DNA of 64,000 nucleotides. Origin: Gammaproteobacteria bacterium (lineage in GTDB: Bacteria > Pseudomonadota > Gammaproteobacteria > Francisellales > CACEW01). The stretch covers positions 1-64,000 of the forward strand of contig JAQSYQ010000003.1 in assembly GCA_029256015.1 (NCBI GenBank), given 5' to 3'. Numbering within the stretch: the stretch's first letter is position 1; every line of letters starts with the position of its first letter. Shown piece after piece: positions 43,805-52,887 of this stretch. The notes under the pieces are model-generated. The model did not search any database and was not told where the DNA came from. It saw only the letters and a program-made list of their open reading frames with translations. Made by a program: the position numbers and the translations under genes.

Positions 43805-43853
43805 TTTATCGATATGCAGTAGCTTTGATCTGCTTAGAGCTGAAATCGATAAA
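43805..43853. promoter_or_regulatory. Hairpin upstream of the PRC-barrel operon
   Basis: TTTATCGAT (43805-43813) and ATCGATAAA (43845-43853) form a perfect 9-bp stem. It begins 18 bp upstream of the PRC-barrel start, so it may be a leader structure or a spaced operator for the stress operon. Confidence 0.5.
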
Positions 43854-44007
43854 TCTATTTAAAGAAAATTAGAATCAATAAGCTAAAAGTTGCTATTTAA
43901 ATAAGTGGGAAAACTTAGTATCTGTACCTAACTTAAAATAATCACAAGCTCATGTCAAAGGGTGTACTCCCGGAAAGATTGTGCGCTCTTGCAAGCATTG
44001 ATCAAAA

Positions 44008-44026
44008 TTTATACTATGAGTATAAA
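44008..44026. promoter_or_regulatory. Palindrome and candidate promoter of the pil operon
   Basis: TTTATAC, spacer TATGA, then GTATAAA: a perfect 7-bp inverted repeat 17 bp before pilM. TTGATC (43999-44004) and TATAAA (44021-44026) are 16 bp apart and could be -35 and -10 boxes, so a bound regulator would block them. Confidence 0.45.
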
Positions 44027-44043
44027 GTGATTAGGAGAGGCTT

Positions 44044-44643
44044 ATGAACTACAATAGCATTGGCATCGACTTGAGTGAAAATACCAGCAAAATAGCTTGC
44101 TTACAAAGCTGCCCATCGCATTATCAGCTTATCGCACAATATGAAATATTTAATGCCGATACAAGCCCATCAGAGCACATAGAAAATTTAATTGCAGGCC
44201 TGGCTAAAAACTTATCTGCATTAAAAATCAAAAATCTACCTACTTTTTTGGCACTGTCTAAAAGTCTGGCCCATCAACAGCGCATTCAAATAGAAGGGGA
44301 TATTCTGCGCTTAAGGCCTTATGCGGTCGATCAATATATTTTTGAAAGAGCATTGGACTGGATTGAGCGACCTTTAAAAGACCTATATCTGGACTATGTT
44401 GTATTGGAAAGTGTTGATGCTGAGTTTACCGAAGTGCTCATTGCCTGGGCTGAAAAAGCAAAGCTTAAAGCTTATTTATCTAAGCTTAAGCAACTAAAGA
44501 TTAAGCTAAAGGCAATTGAATTGGCTGACATGGCCAGAAAAAGGTTCGATCACAGAAAGCCAAAACTACACGATCCAGATCGTTTCATAAATTTAGGCGT
44601 GGCTTATGGTGCTGCATTGAGAGAATGGGATGAAACAGCTTAA
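44044..44643 (+). CDS. pilM: Truncated PilM-like type IV pilus assembly protein
   Basis: PilM is an actin-fold ATPase that binds the PilN N-terminus under the inner membrane. It usually has about 350 residues; this one has 199. The start MNYNSIGIDLSENTSKIACL keeps the phosphate-1 strand, and the end ...RFINLGVAYGAALREW resembles the true PilM C-terminus. The middle appears deleted, so nucleotide binding is doubtful. A ribosome binding site AGGAGAGG precedes the ATG. The gene overlaps pilN by 14 bp. Confidence 0.72.
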   Translation: MNYNSIGIDLSENTSKIACLQSCPSHYQLIAQYEIFNADTSPSEHIENLIAGLAKNLSALKIKNLPTFLALSKSLAHQQRIQIEGDILRLRPYAVDQYIFERALDWIERPLKDLYLDYVVLESVDAEFTEVLIAWAEKAKLKAYLSKLKQLKIKLKAIELADMARKRFDHRKPKLHDPDRFINLGVAYGAALREWDETA

Positions 44644-45112
44644 TCTTCTTCCTTGGCGGATAAATAGGCGCCGTAAAGCCTATCGCGAAATGGCCTTATG
44701 TTTTTTGCTTCCTTTATTAGTGGCTAGCTTTTCATTGCTATGTGTAAATAAGCATGAGCAAGCTATAGCGCAAAGCTTTTTGCAGGTTAGAAATAAACTT
44801 GCCACTGAGCTTTCAAAGCTTAGGGCGAAACAAGAACAATCCGTCATGCTTAAGCAAATAGGATCTAGTCAAAATCAGCTGTTAAATTTGCTTATTTATA
44901 TGGGAAGTCTTTTGCCCAAGAACTCAAGTCTTCTAGAGTGGCAATATCAAGATCAATCTATGCAATGGAATGGAAGGGTCTTAGATAATACTTCAGCACA
45001 GCTTTTGGCAAAGAATCTAGCGGCCATTCCATTTTTACAGTCAGTTCACATCAAACAGATTACAGATCATAACTTTGCTATTCAGGCAGATTATGTTGAT
45101 ACGCTGCGCTGA
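44630..45112 (+). CDS. pilN: Type IV pilus inner-membrane protein PilN
   Basis: PilN has 160 residues. Its N-terminus MKQLNLLPWRINRRRKAY carries the cytoplasmic INLLPWR motif that docks in PilM. A single membrane segment (about 22-40), coiled coil and a small C-terminal domain (LLEWQYQDQSMQWNGRV) follow. It overlaps both neighbours. Confidence 0.85.
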   Translation: MKQLNLLPWRINRRRKAYREMALCFLLPLLVASFSLLCVNKHEQAIAQSFLQVRNKLATELSKLRAKQEQSVMLKQIGSSQNQLLNLLIYMGSLLPKNSSLLEWQYQDQSMQWNGRVLDNTSAQLLAKNLAAIPFLQSVHIKQITDHNFAIQADYVDTLR

Positions 45113-45890
45113 AGAAAAATGGCAAGAATTAAGCAAGCTAAAAAAATATGGCTTGTTCTTTAGTTGGCTTGGGCTGCTTTGCCTAATCAGTTTCATTCTG
45201 CTTAAGCCTGTTATGCTAAAAATATCGCAGCTTCAAAAACAGGTCGCTATTATACAAGCCAATTTAATCCACTTAAAAATTAAACAGTCAGATTTTCTTC
45301 AAGTCAAAGAGGCGGCGGGGAAGGATTCCAATATTCTTGGGGAGTTTTCTGATATGTGTGCTAAGAGGCAGGTCAAGCTGCTTTCTTTAAAAACAGCACC
45401 TGACCAATTGAGAAATGGTGTGCGGATTGCGCCAGTTGAGCTTAGCCTAGAAGGAAATTATCGCCCTGTTTTGCAGTGTCTGGAGGTGGTTGGCCATCAG
45501 GCTGTTATTCATGATTTTGATATTAAAAAAACTGCCCATGGCATGCTGCTTATTCATATGAACTCATCGATTTATATGGGCTTGAAGCGGGGCAGGCAGA
45601 GTCTTTTCGCTTCTCTTGATGCTGTTCAAGATCCATTCCAAAGTAAAACTTTGCCAAAAAATTCAATCAATGCTTATCCTTTTTCCCAGATTCATTTGCT
45701 TGGAACTATTCAACAAAATACCAAATATTATGCCATTGTCGCCGACCCTTCCAAGCACGTCTATCCGGTGGAAGAAGGGTCTTCTATAGGGCTTGAACAG
45801 TTAAAAGTAGTCAATATTCAAGCTGGGACTTTATGGCTTAAAACCAGTGAGGGTAGGGATAGAGTAATCAAACTGACGGAAGCTAAATGA
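45093..45890 (+). CDS. PilO-PilP fusion-like type IV pilus protein
   Basis: This single frame has 265 residues from the ATG at 45093 (20 bp inside pilN). The N-terminal half looks like PilO: a membrane segment (about 20-40), coiled coil (ISQLQKQVAIIQANL) and a ferredoxin-like domain. The C-terminal part (about 180-265) looks like PilP: QDPFQSKTLP, FSQIHLLGTIQQNTKYYAIV, VYPVEEGSSIGLEQLKVVNI. PilO and PilP are normally separate, and PilP is a lipoprotein; here no second signal or lipobox exists. The stop overlaps pilQ as ATGA. The length is far less than PilO plus PilP, so both halves are shortened. Confidence 0.75.
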   Translation: MLIRCAEEKWQELSKLKKYGLFFSWLGLLCLISFILLKPVMLKISQLQKQVAIIQANLIHLKIKQSDFLQVKEAAGKDSNILGEFSDMCAKRQVKLLSLKTAPDQLRNGVRIAPVELSLEGNYRPVLQCLEVVGHQAVIHDFDIKKTAHGMLLIHMNSSIYMGLKRGRQSLFASLDAVQDPFQSKTLPKNSINAYPFSQIHLLGTIQQNTKYYAIVADPSKHVYPVEEGSSIGLEQLKVVNIQAGTLWLKTSEGRDRVIKLTEAK

Positions 45891-47089
45891 AAGCATTGCT
45901 GAAGTTTATCTTAATTGGTCTGTTAGAGCTTTCCTGTATGCCTTTATTCGCTCAAGAACAGATTAGTCTCAATTTTCAAAATATTTCAACCAGGTCTTTG
46001 CTGCAAGTTATAGCTGAATTTGCTCATATCAATATTATCAGTAGCGATGCTGTACAGGGAAACATAAGCATTCATCTTCAAAATATAAGTTGGCAGCAGG
46101 CTTTTGATATTGTCTTGCAGAGCCAAAATTTATCGAGCAGGAAAATTAGCGGGGCCTATTATGTTGCTCCACAGTCGGTCATAACGGCTCAAAATAAAAT
46201 GAATCCGGATGTGAAAACCCAGTACTTTAGCTTGCATTATATCGATACCAAGCAGCTTAAAAGCTTATTAAGTCAGTCTTTTGCAAATGTTAAAATCAGC
46301 ATGGACCCGCGCAGCGCAATGCTAAGAGTGCAAGCAAGCCCGGCTCAACTGATTGAAATAGCGGCTTTAATCAAGAAGGTGGATATTCCCATGCCTCAAG
46401 TTTTGATTGAGGCGAGAATTGCTGTTATCGATGAATCCGCTTTAAAAGAGCTGGGCGTTGTTATGGGTGGCGGCTCGGATAATAATTTGTTGCAACGTCT
46501 GCCCGTTGTTAATGAAGCTTCCATTAATTTGCCCGTAGAAAACCCCGCCGGCAGCATTGGCTTTCATATTGGGCATTTGCCCAATGGGCAGTCTATTGAC
46601 CTAGTGCTGCAAGCCTTAGAAGCTCAAGGGCAGGGCGAAATTATTTCGTCCCCTAAGCTTTTAGTATCAGATAATCAAAAGGCCTATATAGAGCAAGGGC
46701 AGGAGATTCCCTTTCAAACTTCTACCTCAAGCGGGGCGACTCAAATTGAATTTAAGAAGGCTGTGTTGGGCTTGAAAGTGGTGCCGCATATTGCTGGAAA
46801 TAACCAGATTTTATTAAGCCTTCAAGTTAATGATGACGGAATTTCTAATAATGAAAGCCCGGCAGGGGACGTGCCTATAGTAGCGACTTCAGAAGTGAAA
46901 ACCAGCGTGCTTGTAACAAACGGGCAAACCGTAGTTTTAGGAGGTATTCATATAGAAGAGGTCAAGCACGATAAAAGAGGGGTGCCTTTACTGGATAAGC
47001 TGCCCGCAATTGGCTGGCTATTCAGACATACTGCTGATGTTAGCCGAAAGACGGAGCTTGTTATTTTTGTCACGCCCACCCTAGTATAA
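45887..47089 (+). CDS. pilQ: Short PilQ-type secretin
   Basis: This outer-membrane secretin for the pilus has 400 residues against about 700 in typical PilQ. A signal peptide ends near MPLFAQ. Domains are N0 (LNFQNISTRSLLQVIAEFAH, about 27-90), N1 (about 105-165, TQYFSLHYIDTKQLKSLL), then the secretin core with IISSPKLLVSDNQKAYIEQG and VPLLDKLPAIGWLF. The N-terminal AMIN domains that bind peptidoglycan are missing. This is the last pil gene before aroK. Confidence 0.9.
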   Translation: MKALLKFILIGLLELSCMPLFAQEQISLNFQNISTRSLLQVIAEFAHINIISSDAVQGNISIHLQNISWQQAFDIVLQSQNLSSRKISGAYYVAPQSVITAQNKMNPDVKTQYFSLHYIDTKQLKSLLSQSFANVKISMDPRSAMLRVQASPAQLIEIAALIKKVDIPMPQVLIEARIAVIDESALKELGVVMGGGSDNNLLQRLPVVNEASINLPVENPAGSIGFHIGHLPNGQSIDLVLQALEAQGQGEIISSPKLLVSDNQKAYIEQGQEIPFQTSTSSGATQIEFKKAVLGLKVVPHIAGNNQILLSLQVNDDGISNNESPAGDVPIVATSEVKTSVLVTNGQTVVLGGIHIEEVKHDKRGVPLLDKLPAIGWLFRHTADVSRKTELVIFVTPTLV

Positions 47090-47134
47090 ACCCATAATTT
47101 TCGCTAAAATCCAAGGGTCTGAAAAGGAATAAAA

Positions 47135-47656
47135 ATGAAAAGATCACGTAATGTTTTTTTAGTAGGTCCAATGGGTTCAGGAAAGAGTACGATCGGCCGG
47201 CAGCTCTCTGAGCTATTGAAAAAAGATTTTTATGACACCGATACTGAAATTGAAAAGAAGTGCGGTGCGGATATCAATTGGATTTTTGATATAGAAGGTG
47301 AAGAAGGCTTTCGTAAGCGCGAAGAAAAGGTAGTTCAAGAGCTAACAGAGCTTCAAGGGATTGTTCTGGCAACCGGGGGCGGAGTGGTCAATTCCGCTGC
47401 AAACCGTTCAAGGTTGGCTGCAAGAGGTACGGTTATTTATCTTAAGGCAACCGTGGATCAGCTGCTTGATCGCACAGCAAGAGATAAAAGCCGGCCTTTG
47501 CTGCAAACTAATGACCCTCGTGAAACTTTAGAAAAACTTAATGCAGATCGTGAGTCGCTGTATGAGGAAGTTGCCGATTTTATTGTAGAAACGGATCAAC
47601 GTGGCGTGCGCACCGTGGCTGCTGAAATCGCTAAGCTAATGACAGAAGAGCAATAA
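47135..47656 (+). CDS. aroK: Shikimate kinase
   Basis: AroK phosphorylates shikimate in aromatic amino acid synthesis. It has 173 residues with Walker A GPMGSGKSTIGRQL (about 10-23), shikimate-binding DTDTEIEKKCG and FRKREEKV, and LATGGGVV. The gene order pilQ-aroK-aroB is conserved across gammaproteobacteria. Its stop shares a base with the aroB start. Confidence 0.96.
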   Translation: MKRSRNVFLVGPMGSGKSTIGRQLSELLKKDFYDTDTEIEKKCGADINWIFDIEGEEGFRKREEKVVQELTELQGIVLATGGGVVNSAANRSRLAARGTVIYLKATVDQLLDRTARDKSRPLLQTNDPRETLEKLNADRESLYEEVADFIVETDQRGVRTVAAEIAKLMTEEQ

Positions 47657-48726
47657 TGCCGACCATCAATGTTGAGCTAGACCAGCATTCTTATCCCCTA
47701 TACATTGGTGCTGGTTGTCTAAGTGAAACATTTATTTTGCAGCATATTCCTCATGATGAAGTCCTGATAGTTTCAAACGCTATCGTTGCTGAGCATTACC
47801 TTAAAACTTTGGAAAACAGCCTAAAAGGAAAACGCTGCAAGTCAGTTCTATTGCCAGATGGCGAATCTTTTAAAACGCTTGATACATTGAATCTCATTTT
47901 TGATGCTTTAGTCATGCACAAATTCAGCCGCCAATGCACTTTGATTGCTTTGGGCGGGGGAGTAGTTGGGGATATTACAGGTTTTGCAGCAGCCTGCTAT
48001 CAAAGAGGGGTGGGCTACATCCAGGTCCCTACTAGTTTATTGGCCCAGGTCGATTCATCCATAGGCGGCAAAACCGCGGTTAATCACAAGCTTGGCAAAA
48101 ACATGATCGGCGCCTTTTATCAGCCTAAAGCCGTGATAATTGATGTAAATACGTTAAGCACCTTGGCTCAAAGAGAATTTGCCTCAGGTTTGGCTGAGGT
48201 TATAAAGTACGGGCTGATTTACGATGCCCATTTTTTTGAATGGTTGGAGCAGAATGCTCAAGAAATTTATGCTCGAGATATAAATATATTGTCCGAAATG
48301 ATTACGCGCTGCTGCCAAATTAAAGCGGACATTGTGGCTCAAGATGAAAAGGATTTAGGCCTTAGGATGATTTTAAATTTTGGCCATACTTTTGCTCATG
48401 CCATTGAAGCGATAGCAGGCTATGGCGAGCTTTTGCATGGAGAAGCGGTGGCAATCGGTATGGTTTTGGCTTTGCGCTTGTCTGAAAAATTAGCTCTGAT
48501 CCATTATCACCTAGTGGAACGGCTACAAAATTGGCTTAAGTGTATGCAGTTGCCAACAGAACTTCCCAAAGCCCTATCAAGCAAAGCTTTACTTGAAGCC
48601 ATGGAGCTTGATAAAAAGAATACAGATAGTTCTAATAGATTTATTTTGCTTGAGGGCTTAGGCCGGGCTGTAATTAAACAGGATGTTGCTTTGGGGCTGG
48701 TTCAGTCCGTTTTAAAAGAGGTTTAA
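47656..48726 (+). CDS. aroB: 3-dehydroquinate synthase
   Basis: This NAD-dependent cyclase has 356 residues. ALGGGVVGDITGFAAACYQRG (positions about 97-117) binds NAD. PTSLLAQVDSSIGGKTAVNH and the metal-ligand regions LNFGHTFAHAIE and LHGEAVAIGM are all present. It starts at TAATG within the aroK stop. Confidence 0.96.
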   Translation: MPTINVELDQHSYPLYIGAGCLSETFILQHIPHDEVLIVSNAIVAEHYLKTLENSLKGKRCKSVLLPDGESFKTLDTLNLIFDALVMHKFSRQCTLIALGGGVVGDITGFAAACYQRGVGYIQVPTSLLAQVDSSIGGKTAVNHKLGKNMIGAFYQPKAVIIDVNTLSTLAQREFASGLAEVIKYGLIYDAHFFEWLEQNAQEIYARDINILSEMITRCCQIKADIVAQDEKDLGLRMILNFGHTFAHAIEAIAGYGELLHGEAVAIGMVLALRLSEKLALIHYHLVERLQNWLKCMQLPTELPKALSSKALLEAMELDKKNTDSSNRFILLEGLGRAVIKQDVALGLVQSVLKEV

Positions 48727-48728
48727 GT

Positions 48729-49805
48729 ATGAAGCATTCTGTCCTTGTTATTGGTAGCGGGCCTGTGGGCTTGGCGCATGCTATTGAGCTGTCTAGATTA
48801 GGTCACCCAGTCAGGATTATCGATAAAAATCCAGAGCCTTCCCCTTACAGCAAGGCCATTGTAATTAATCCCAAAACGCTTAGCCTGCTTGAGGCTTCGG
48901 GTGCAAGTGCAAAACTCATTGAACAAGGCATTAAAATTCCCTGTATGAGAATGCATGATGCAAACGGGAAGGTTTTGGCTGAAGTTCATGTTGATTTAAT
49001 TAAACATCATTACCCGTTCATGTTGGCCGTGCCGCAATATGTCACAGAAAAGGTATTGACCGATGTTTTGGCAGGCTTTGGTGTACAGATTGAAAGAGCT
49101 AAAGAGTTCATTGGCTTTGCTCAAGATGGCCAATCTGTTATTGCAGAAATTAATACAGCTAATGGAATTGAAAGTATTAAGGCAGATTATTTAATCGGAG
49201 CAGATGGCGCGCATAGCCAAGTTAGAAAGTCACTGGAAATTGAGTTCTCAGGCTTTGCTTACGATGATCAATGGAACCTTGCCGATGTGACAATGGATTG
49301 GGATCAAGGCGATGCCAATGTTTATATGCTCAAAAACGGAATTGCTTTAATTATTATAAGAATTGCAGAAAGCCGCTATCGGATTATAAGCAACCATCCT
49401 GATGCATTAAGTTATTTGCCAAAAGCCGCTAAAGTGAAACAGATATTTTGGCAGTCTGATTTTAAAGTGAGTTGCAGGCAGGTGCAAAGCTATCAAAAAG
49501 GCCGAGTTTTTTTAATGGGAGATGCAGCCCATATTCATTCACCGGCGGGTGGCCGCGGCATGAATTTAGGCATAGAAGATGCTTGCATATTGGCGGCTCT
49601 GATTGATTCTGAGCAGACGGATCAATACAGCGAGCTACGTTATCCTGTTGGCAAAAAAGTCATTAAGCTGACTAGCCGATTATTTAGAGTGGCAACTTTA
49701 AAAAGTCCTTTTGCGTGTGTTTTGCGCAATTTCCTATTAAAATGTTTGCTTGCTAGAAAATTTATTCAAATGAAAGTAATAAGACAAATTGCAGGCTTAC
49801 AATGA
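48729..49805 (+). CDS. FAD-dependent aromatic-ring-type monooxygenase
   Basis: This is a flavoprotein hydroxylase of the PHBH/UbiH fold with 358 residues. Dinucleotide loop [19 protein letters not shown] (about 5-23), DG motif [15 protein letters not shown] and second FAD motif [20 protein letters not shown] are intact. The C-terminus is short. The substrate is unknown; it does not look like UbiH or UbiF. It starts 2 bp after aroB and overlaps hemE as ATGA, so it seems part of the same transcript. Confidence 0.85.
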   Translation: MKHSVLVIGSGPVGLAHAIELSRLGHPVRIIDKNPEPSPYSKAIVINPKTLSLLEASGASAKLIEQGIKIPCMRMHDANGKVLAEVHVDLIKHHYPFMLAVPQYVTEKVLTDVLAGFGVQIERAKEFIGFAQDGQSVIAEINTANGIESIKADYLIGADGAHSQVRKSLEIEFSGFAYDDQWNLADVTMDWDQGDANVYMLKNGIALIIIRIAESRYRIISNHPDALSYLPKAAKVKQIFWQSDFKVSCRQVQSYQKGRVFLMGDAAHIHSPAGGRGMNLGIEDACILAALIDSEQTDQYSELRYPVGKKVIKLTSRLFRVATLKSPFACVLRNFLLKCLLARKFIQMKVIRQIAGLQ

Positions 49806-50839
49806 AACCCATTCAAAATGATCGATTTTTAAAAGCTTTGCGAAGAGAGCCGGTGGATCGGACTCCTATTTGGATTATGCGCCAGGCTGGTCGATACTTG
49901 CCTGAGTACCGGGCTTTAAGAGAGCAGGCCGGGCATTTTATGAATCTATGCAAAACCCCTGAGCTTGCCTGTGAAGCGACCTTGCAGCCTATTAGGCGAT
50001 TTGATCTTGATGCAGCCATTTTGTTTTCCGATATATTGACCATTCCCGATGCGATGGGATTGGGGCTTGGTTTTACTCAAGGCGAAGGCCCTAAGTTTAG
50101 CAAAACCGTTCGTTCCATGGCCGATATTAAGGGGCTTAAAAAAATCGAGGCTAACGAAGATTTGGCTTATGTGATAGATGCTGTGCGTCTAATCAAGCAA
50201 GAGCTGAATGGCAAAGTGCCTTTAATCGGATTTAGCGGCAGCCCTTGGACTTTGGCTACTTATATGATCGAAGGGGGAAGCAGTAAAGAGTTCAATTTAG
50301 CGAAATCCATGCTATACCAATCTCCTGAAATTTTACATGCCTTGTTAGAGCAACTGAGTAAAGCGGTTGCGGATTATTTGCAGGCTCAAATCGAAGCCGG
50401 GGTGGATGCTGTCATGATTTTTGACACCTGGGGCGGGATATTAAGCCCAGAGGCCTATCGGCAATTTTCATTGAATTACATGCAAAAAATACTAAGCCAT
50501 ATTAAGCTTAAACATAAGAACATTCCTGTTATTCTATTTAGCAAAGGCTGCTTTCACTCGATTCGTGAAATGGCCGATAGCGGAGCTGATGCTTTAGGAG
50601 TGGATTGGATGACTTCAGTAGGCAAGGCTCGTGAGCTGGTTGGGAACAAGGTAGCCTTACAGGGTAATATGGATCCGGCAGTGCTGTATGCTGATCCAGA
50701 AAAAATTAAAGCCGAAGCGATCCGGATCAAACAGGAATTTGGCAATTATCCCGGGCATATTTTTAACTTAGGTCATGGCATTCACCCCGATATGAATCCT
50801 GAGCATGTTGCCTGCTTAATAGAGGCAGTCCATGGATAA
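49802..50839 (+). CDS. hemE: Uroporphyrinogen decarboxylase
   Basis: HemE decarboxylates uroporphyrinogen III to coproporphyrinogen III. It has 345 residues; [16 protein letters not shown] (about 22-37) is the signature with the catalytic Arg residues. [17 protein letters not shown] and [15 protein letters not shown] are also diagnostic. It overlaps hemH by 8 bp. Confidence 0.97.
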   Translation: MKPIQNDRFLKALRREPVDRTPIWIMRQAGRYLPEYRALREQAGHFMNLCKTPELACEATLQPIRRFDLDAAILFSDILTIPDAMGLGLGFTQGEGPKFSKTVRSMADIKGLKKIEANEDLAYVIDAVRLIKQELNGKVPLIGFSGSPWTLATYMIEGGSSKEFNLAKSMLYQSPEILHALLEQLSKAVADYLQAQIEAGVDAVMIFDTWGGILSPEAYRQFSLNYMQKILSHIKLKHKNIPVILFSKGCFHSIREMADSGADALGVDWMTSVGKARELVGNKVALQGNMDPAVLYADPEKIKAEAIRIKQEFGNYPGHIFNLGHGIHPDMNPEHVACLIEAVHG

Positions 50840-51815
50840 GCCTACAATTGGAGTGCTTCTGGCCAATTTGGGCACTCCTGATGCTCCTACTCCAAAGGCC
50901 GTCAGAAAGTATCTTGCTGAGTTTTTGAGCGATAGAAGGGTGATCGATAAGCCTAAGTGGATATGGTGGCCCATACTACACGGCATTATTCTTCGAGTTC
51001 GCCCCAAGCGTTCAGCCCATGCTTATCAGAAAATATGGACTGCCGAGGGTTCACCTTTATTGGTCTACAGCAAAAAACAGGCTGAATTATTGCAGCAGGC
51101 ATTAGGGGCCCAATACCATGTTGAGCTTGGAATGCGCTACGGTAAACCCAGTTTAGTCGAGGCTTTAGAACGGCTTAAAAAACTATCGTTAAGCCAGCTT
51201 ATTATATTGCCTCTGTATCCCCAATATTCTATGACAACCACAGCCAGTACTTTTGATGTGGTAGAAAGCTTTTTGAAAACCTGGCAAAAACCAGCTCAGC
51301 TTGCATCAATCGATTCCTATTATAAACATCCTGAGTATTTACAAGCAGTAGCCAACAGCGTTAAACAACATTGGGCCCAGCATGGTAAAGCTGACAAACT
51401 GCTCATGTCGTTTCATGGCTTGCCTCAATCTTATGTGACAAAAGGTGACCCCTACTATGAACAGTGCGTATTCTCTGCAAGTAAAATTGCTGAGCTGCTT
51501 GGGCTTGGCAACGAAGAGTGGCAGCTAAGCTTTCAGTCTAGAGTGGGTTATGAAGAATGGATTAAACCTTATACCATGGAAACTATAGCGGCTTTGCCCA
51601 AACAAGGTATTAAAAGTTTACAAGTGCTATGCCCCGGTTTTTCGGCAGACTGCCTGGAGACTTTAGAAGAAATTGCTATGCAAAATCGAGACGTGTTTTT
51701 GGAAAATGGCGGCCAGCATTTTCAGTACATCCCAGCTCTTAATGCAAGCAGTGAGCATATTAAGCTACTGAAGGCCTTGGTAGAACAAAAAACCAGAAGC
51801 TCAGCTATACTTTAG
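50832..51815 (+). CDS. hemH: Ferrochelatase
   Basis: Ferrochelatase inserts iron into protoporphyrin IX, the last haem step. It has 327 residues. [20 protein letters not shown] starts the fold. The catalytic His is in [17 protein letters not shown], and the acidic metal path includes [15 protein letters not shown]. An 8-bp overlap with hemE implies coupled expression. Confidence 0.96.
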   Translation: MDKPTIGVLLANLGTPDAPTPKAVRKYLAEFLSDRRVIDKPKWIWWPILHGIILRVRPKRSAHAYQKIWTAEGSPLLVYSKKQAELLQQALGAQYHVELGMRYGKPSLVEALERLKKLSLSQLIILPLYPQYSMTTTASTFDVVESFLKTWQKPAQLASIDSYYKHPEYLQAVANSVKQHWAQHGKADKLLMSFHGLPQSYVTKGDPYYEQCVFSASKIAELLGLGNEEWQLSFQSRVGYEEWIKPYTMETIAALPKQGIKSLQVLCPGFSADCLETLEEIAMQNRDVFLENGGQHFQYIPALNASSEHIKLLKALVEQKTRSSAIL

Positions 51816-51837
51816 AAAATTTATTTAAGAGATTGTT

Positions 51838-52887
51838 ATGAAGAAGTTATGGTTGCTGATTATTATTATAATTGTCCTCGCCGGGGCAGGCGGGTACTAT
51901 TACTATTATCAAAATCAGCCCCAAGTTACCCCAGTGGCACCTCCCGTATTAGTGGCAACTACTTCAGTTCAGATGAAAAATATTCCTATTACAGCTTATG
52001 CCATGGGAACTTTAATTGCTCCTCAGTCTACAATGTTGCAAGCTCAGCAAGCAGGCACGGTAACAGGCATTTACTTTCATAGTGGGCAGCAAGTTAAGAA
52101 AGGGGACTTGCTCATCACTTTAAATGACGCTCAACAACAGGCTGCATATTTAAAGGCTCAGGCTGCTTTATCACAAGCCCAGGCCCAATATCATCGTTAT
52201 CAAATCTTATCCAAAGAGCCTGGCGCTATTATTGCTCAAGTTGATATGGATTCTGTGGTCAGCACCTATAAGCAGGCTCAGGCGGCTTTAAGCCAGGCTC
52301 AAGAAAATCTTAATGAAACTAAAATTACTGCGCCATTTGACGGCAAGCTTGGAACGACAAGCTTGGCCTTGGGTAGCTTAGTTCAGGTCGGCACTAATGT
52401 GGTATTACTGGTTAATCGCCAAAATCTTGAAATCGAGTATGTGCTTCCAGAAACAGATTTTGCTTATGCTCAACTGGGCCAAGCTGTTCAACTTAAAACG
52501 GATGTGTATCCAGATCAAACTTTTAATGCAAGTGTTGATTATATTTCACCGCAGATTGACTCAGTCAACCGAACTTTTACTCTAAGAGCGCATGTCATCA
52601 ACGAGGATAATAAGCTTTCCCCGGGAATGCTAATGTCGGTAGTGCATGTACTAAAAGCTAATCATCAAATTCTTGCTATTCCTGCTATAAGTCTTATTCC
52701 TGAGCTATCTGGCTATGGCGTTTATATTGTGAAAGATAATAAAGTTGATGAAATCTATGTCAAAATTGGCCAGCAATTCAATGAATGGATTGAAATTACA
52801 TCGGGCTTAAGTCAAGGCCAACAAGTTATTTCGCAAGGTCAGCAAAAAGTGAAACCCGGTACAGTGGTGAAAGTGGCGCAGTCATGA
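51838..52887 (+). CDS. RND efflux periplasmic adaptor (MFP/HlyD family)
   Basis: This membrane-fusion protein has 349 residues. An N-terminal membrane anchor (about 3-22, LWLLIIIIIVLAGAGGYY) precedes the lipoyl half-motif GTVTGIYFHSGQQVKKGD, an alpha-hairpin (about 95-150) and LNETKITAPFDGKLG. It couples the RND pump to an outer-membrane channel not found here. Its stop overlaps the pump gene as ATGA. Confidence 0.92.
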   Translation: MKKLWLLIIIIIVLAGAGGYYYYYQNQPQVTPVAPPVLVATTSVQMKNIPITAYAMGTLIAPQSTMLQAQQAGTVTGIYFHSGQQVKKGDLLITLNDAQQQAAYLKAQAALSQAQAQYHRYQILSKEPGAIIAQVDMDSVVSTYKQAQAALSQAQENLNETKITAPFDGKLGTTSLALGSLVQVGTNVVLLVNRQNLEIEYVLPETDFAYAQLGQAVQLKTDVYPDQTFNASVDYISPQIDSVNRTFTLRAHVINEDNKLSPGMLMSVVHVLKANHQILAIPAISLIPELSGYGVYIVKDNKVDEIYVKIGQQFNEWIEITSGLSQGQQVISQGQQKVKPGTVVKVAQS

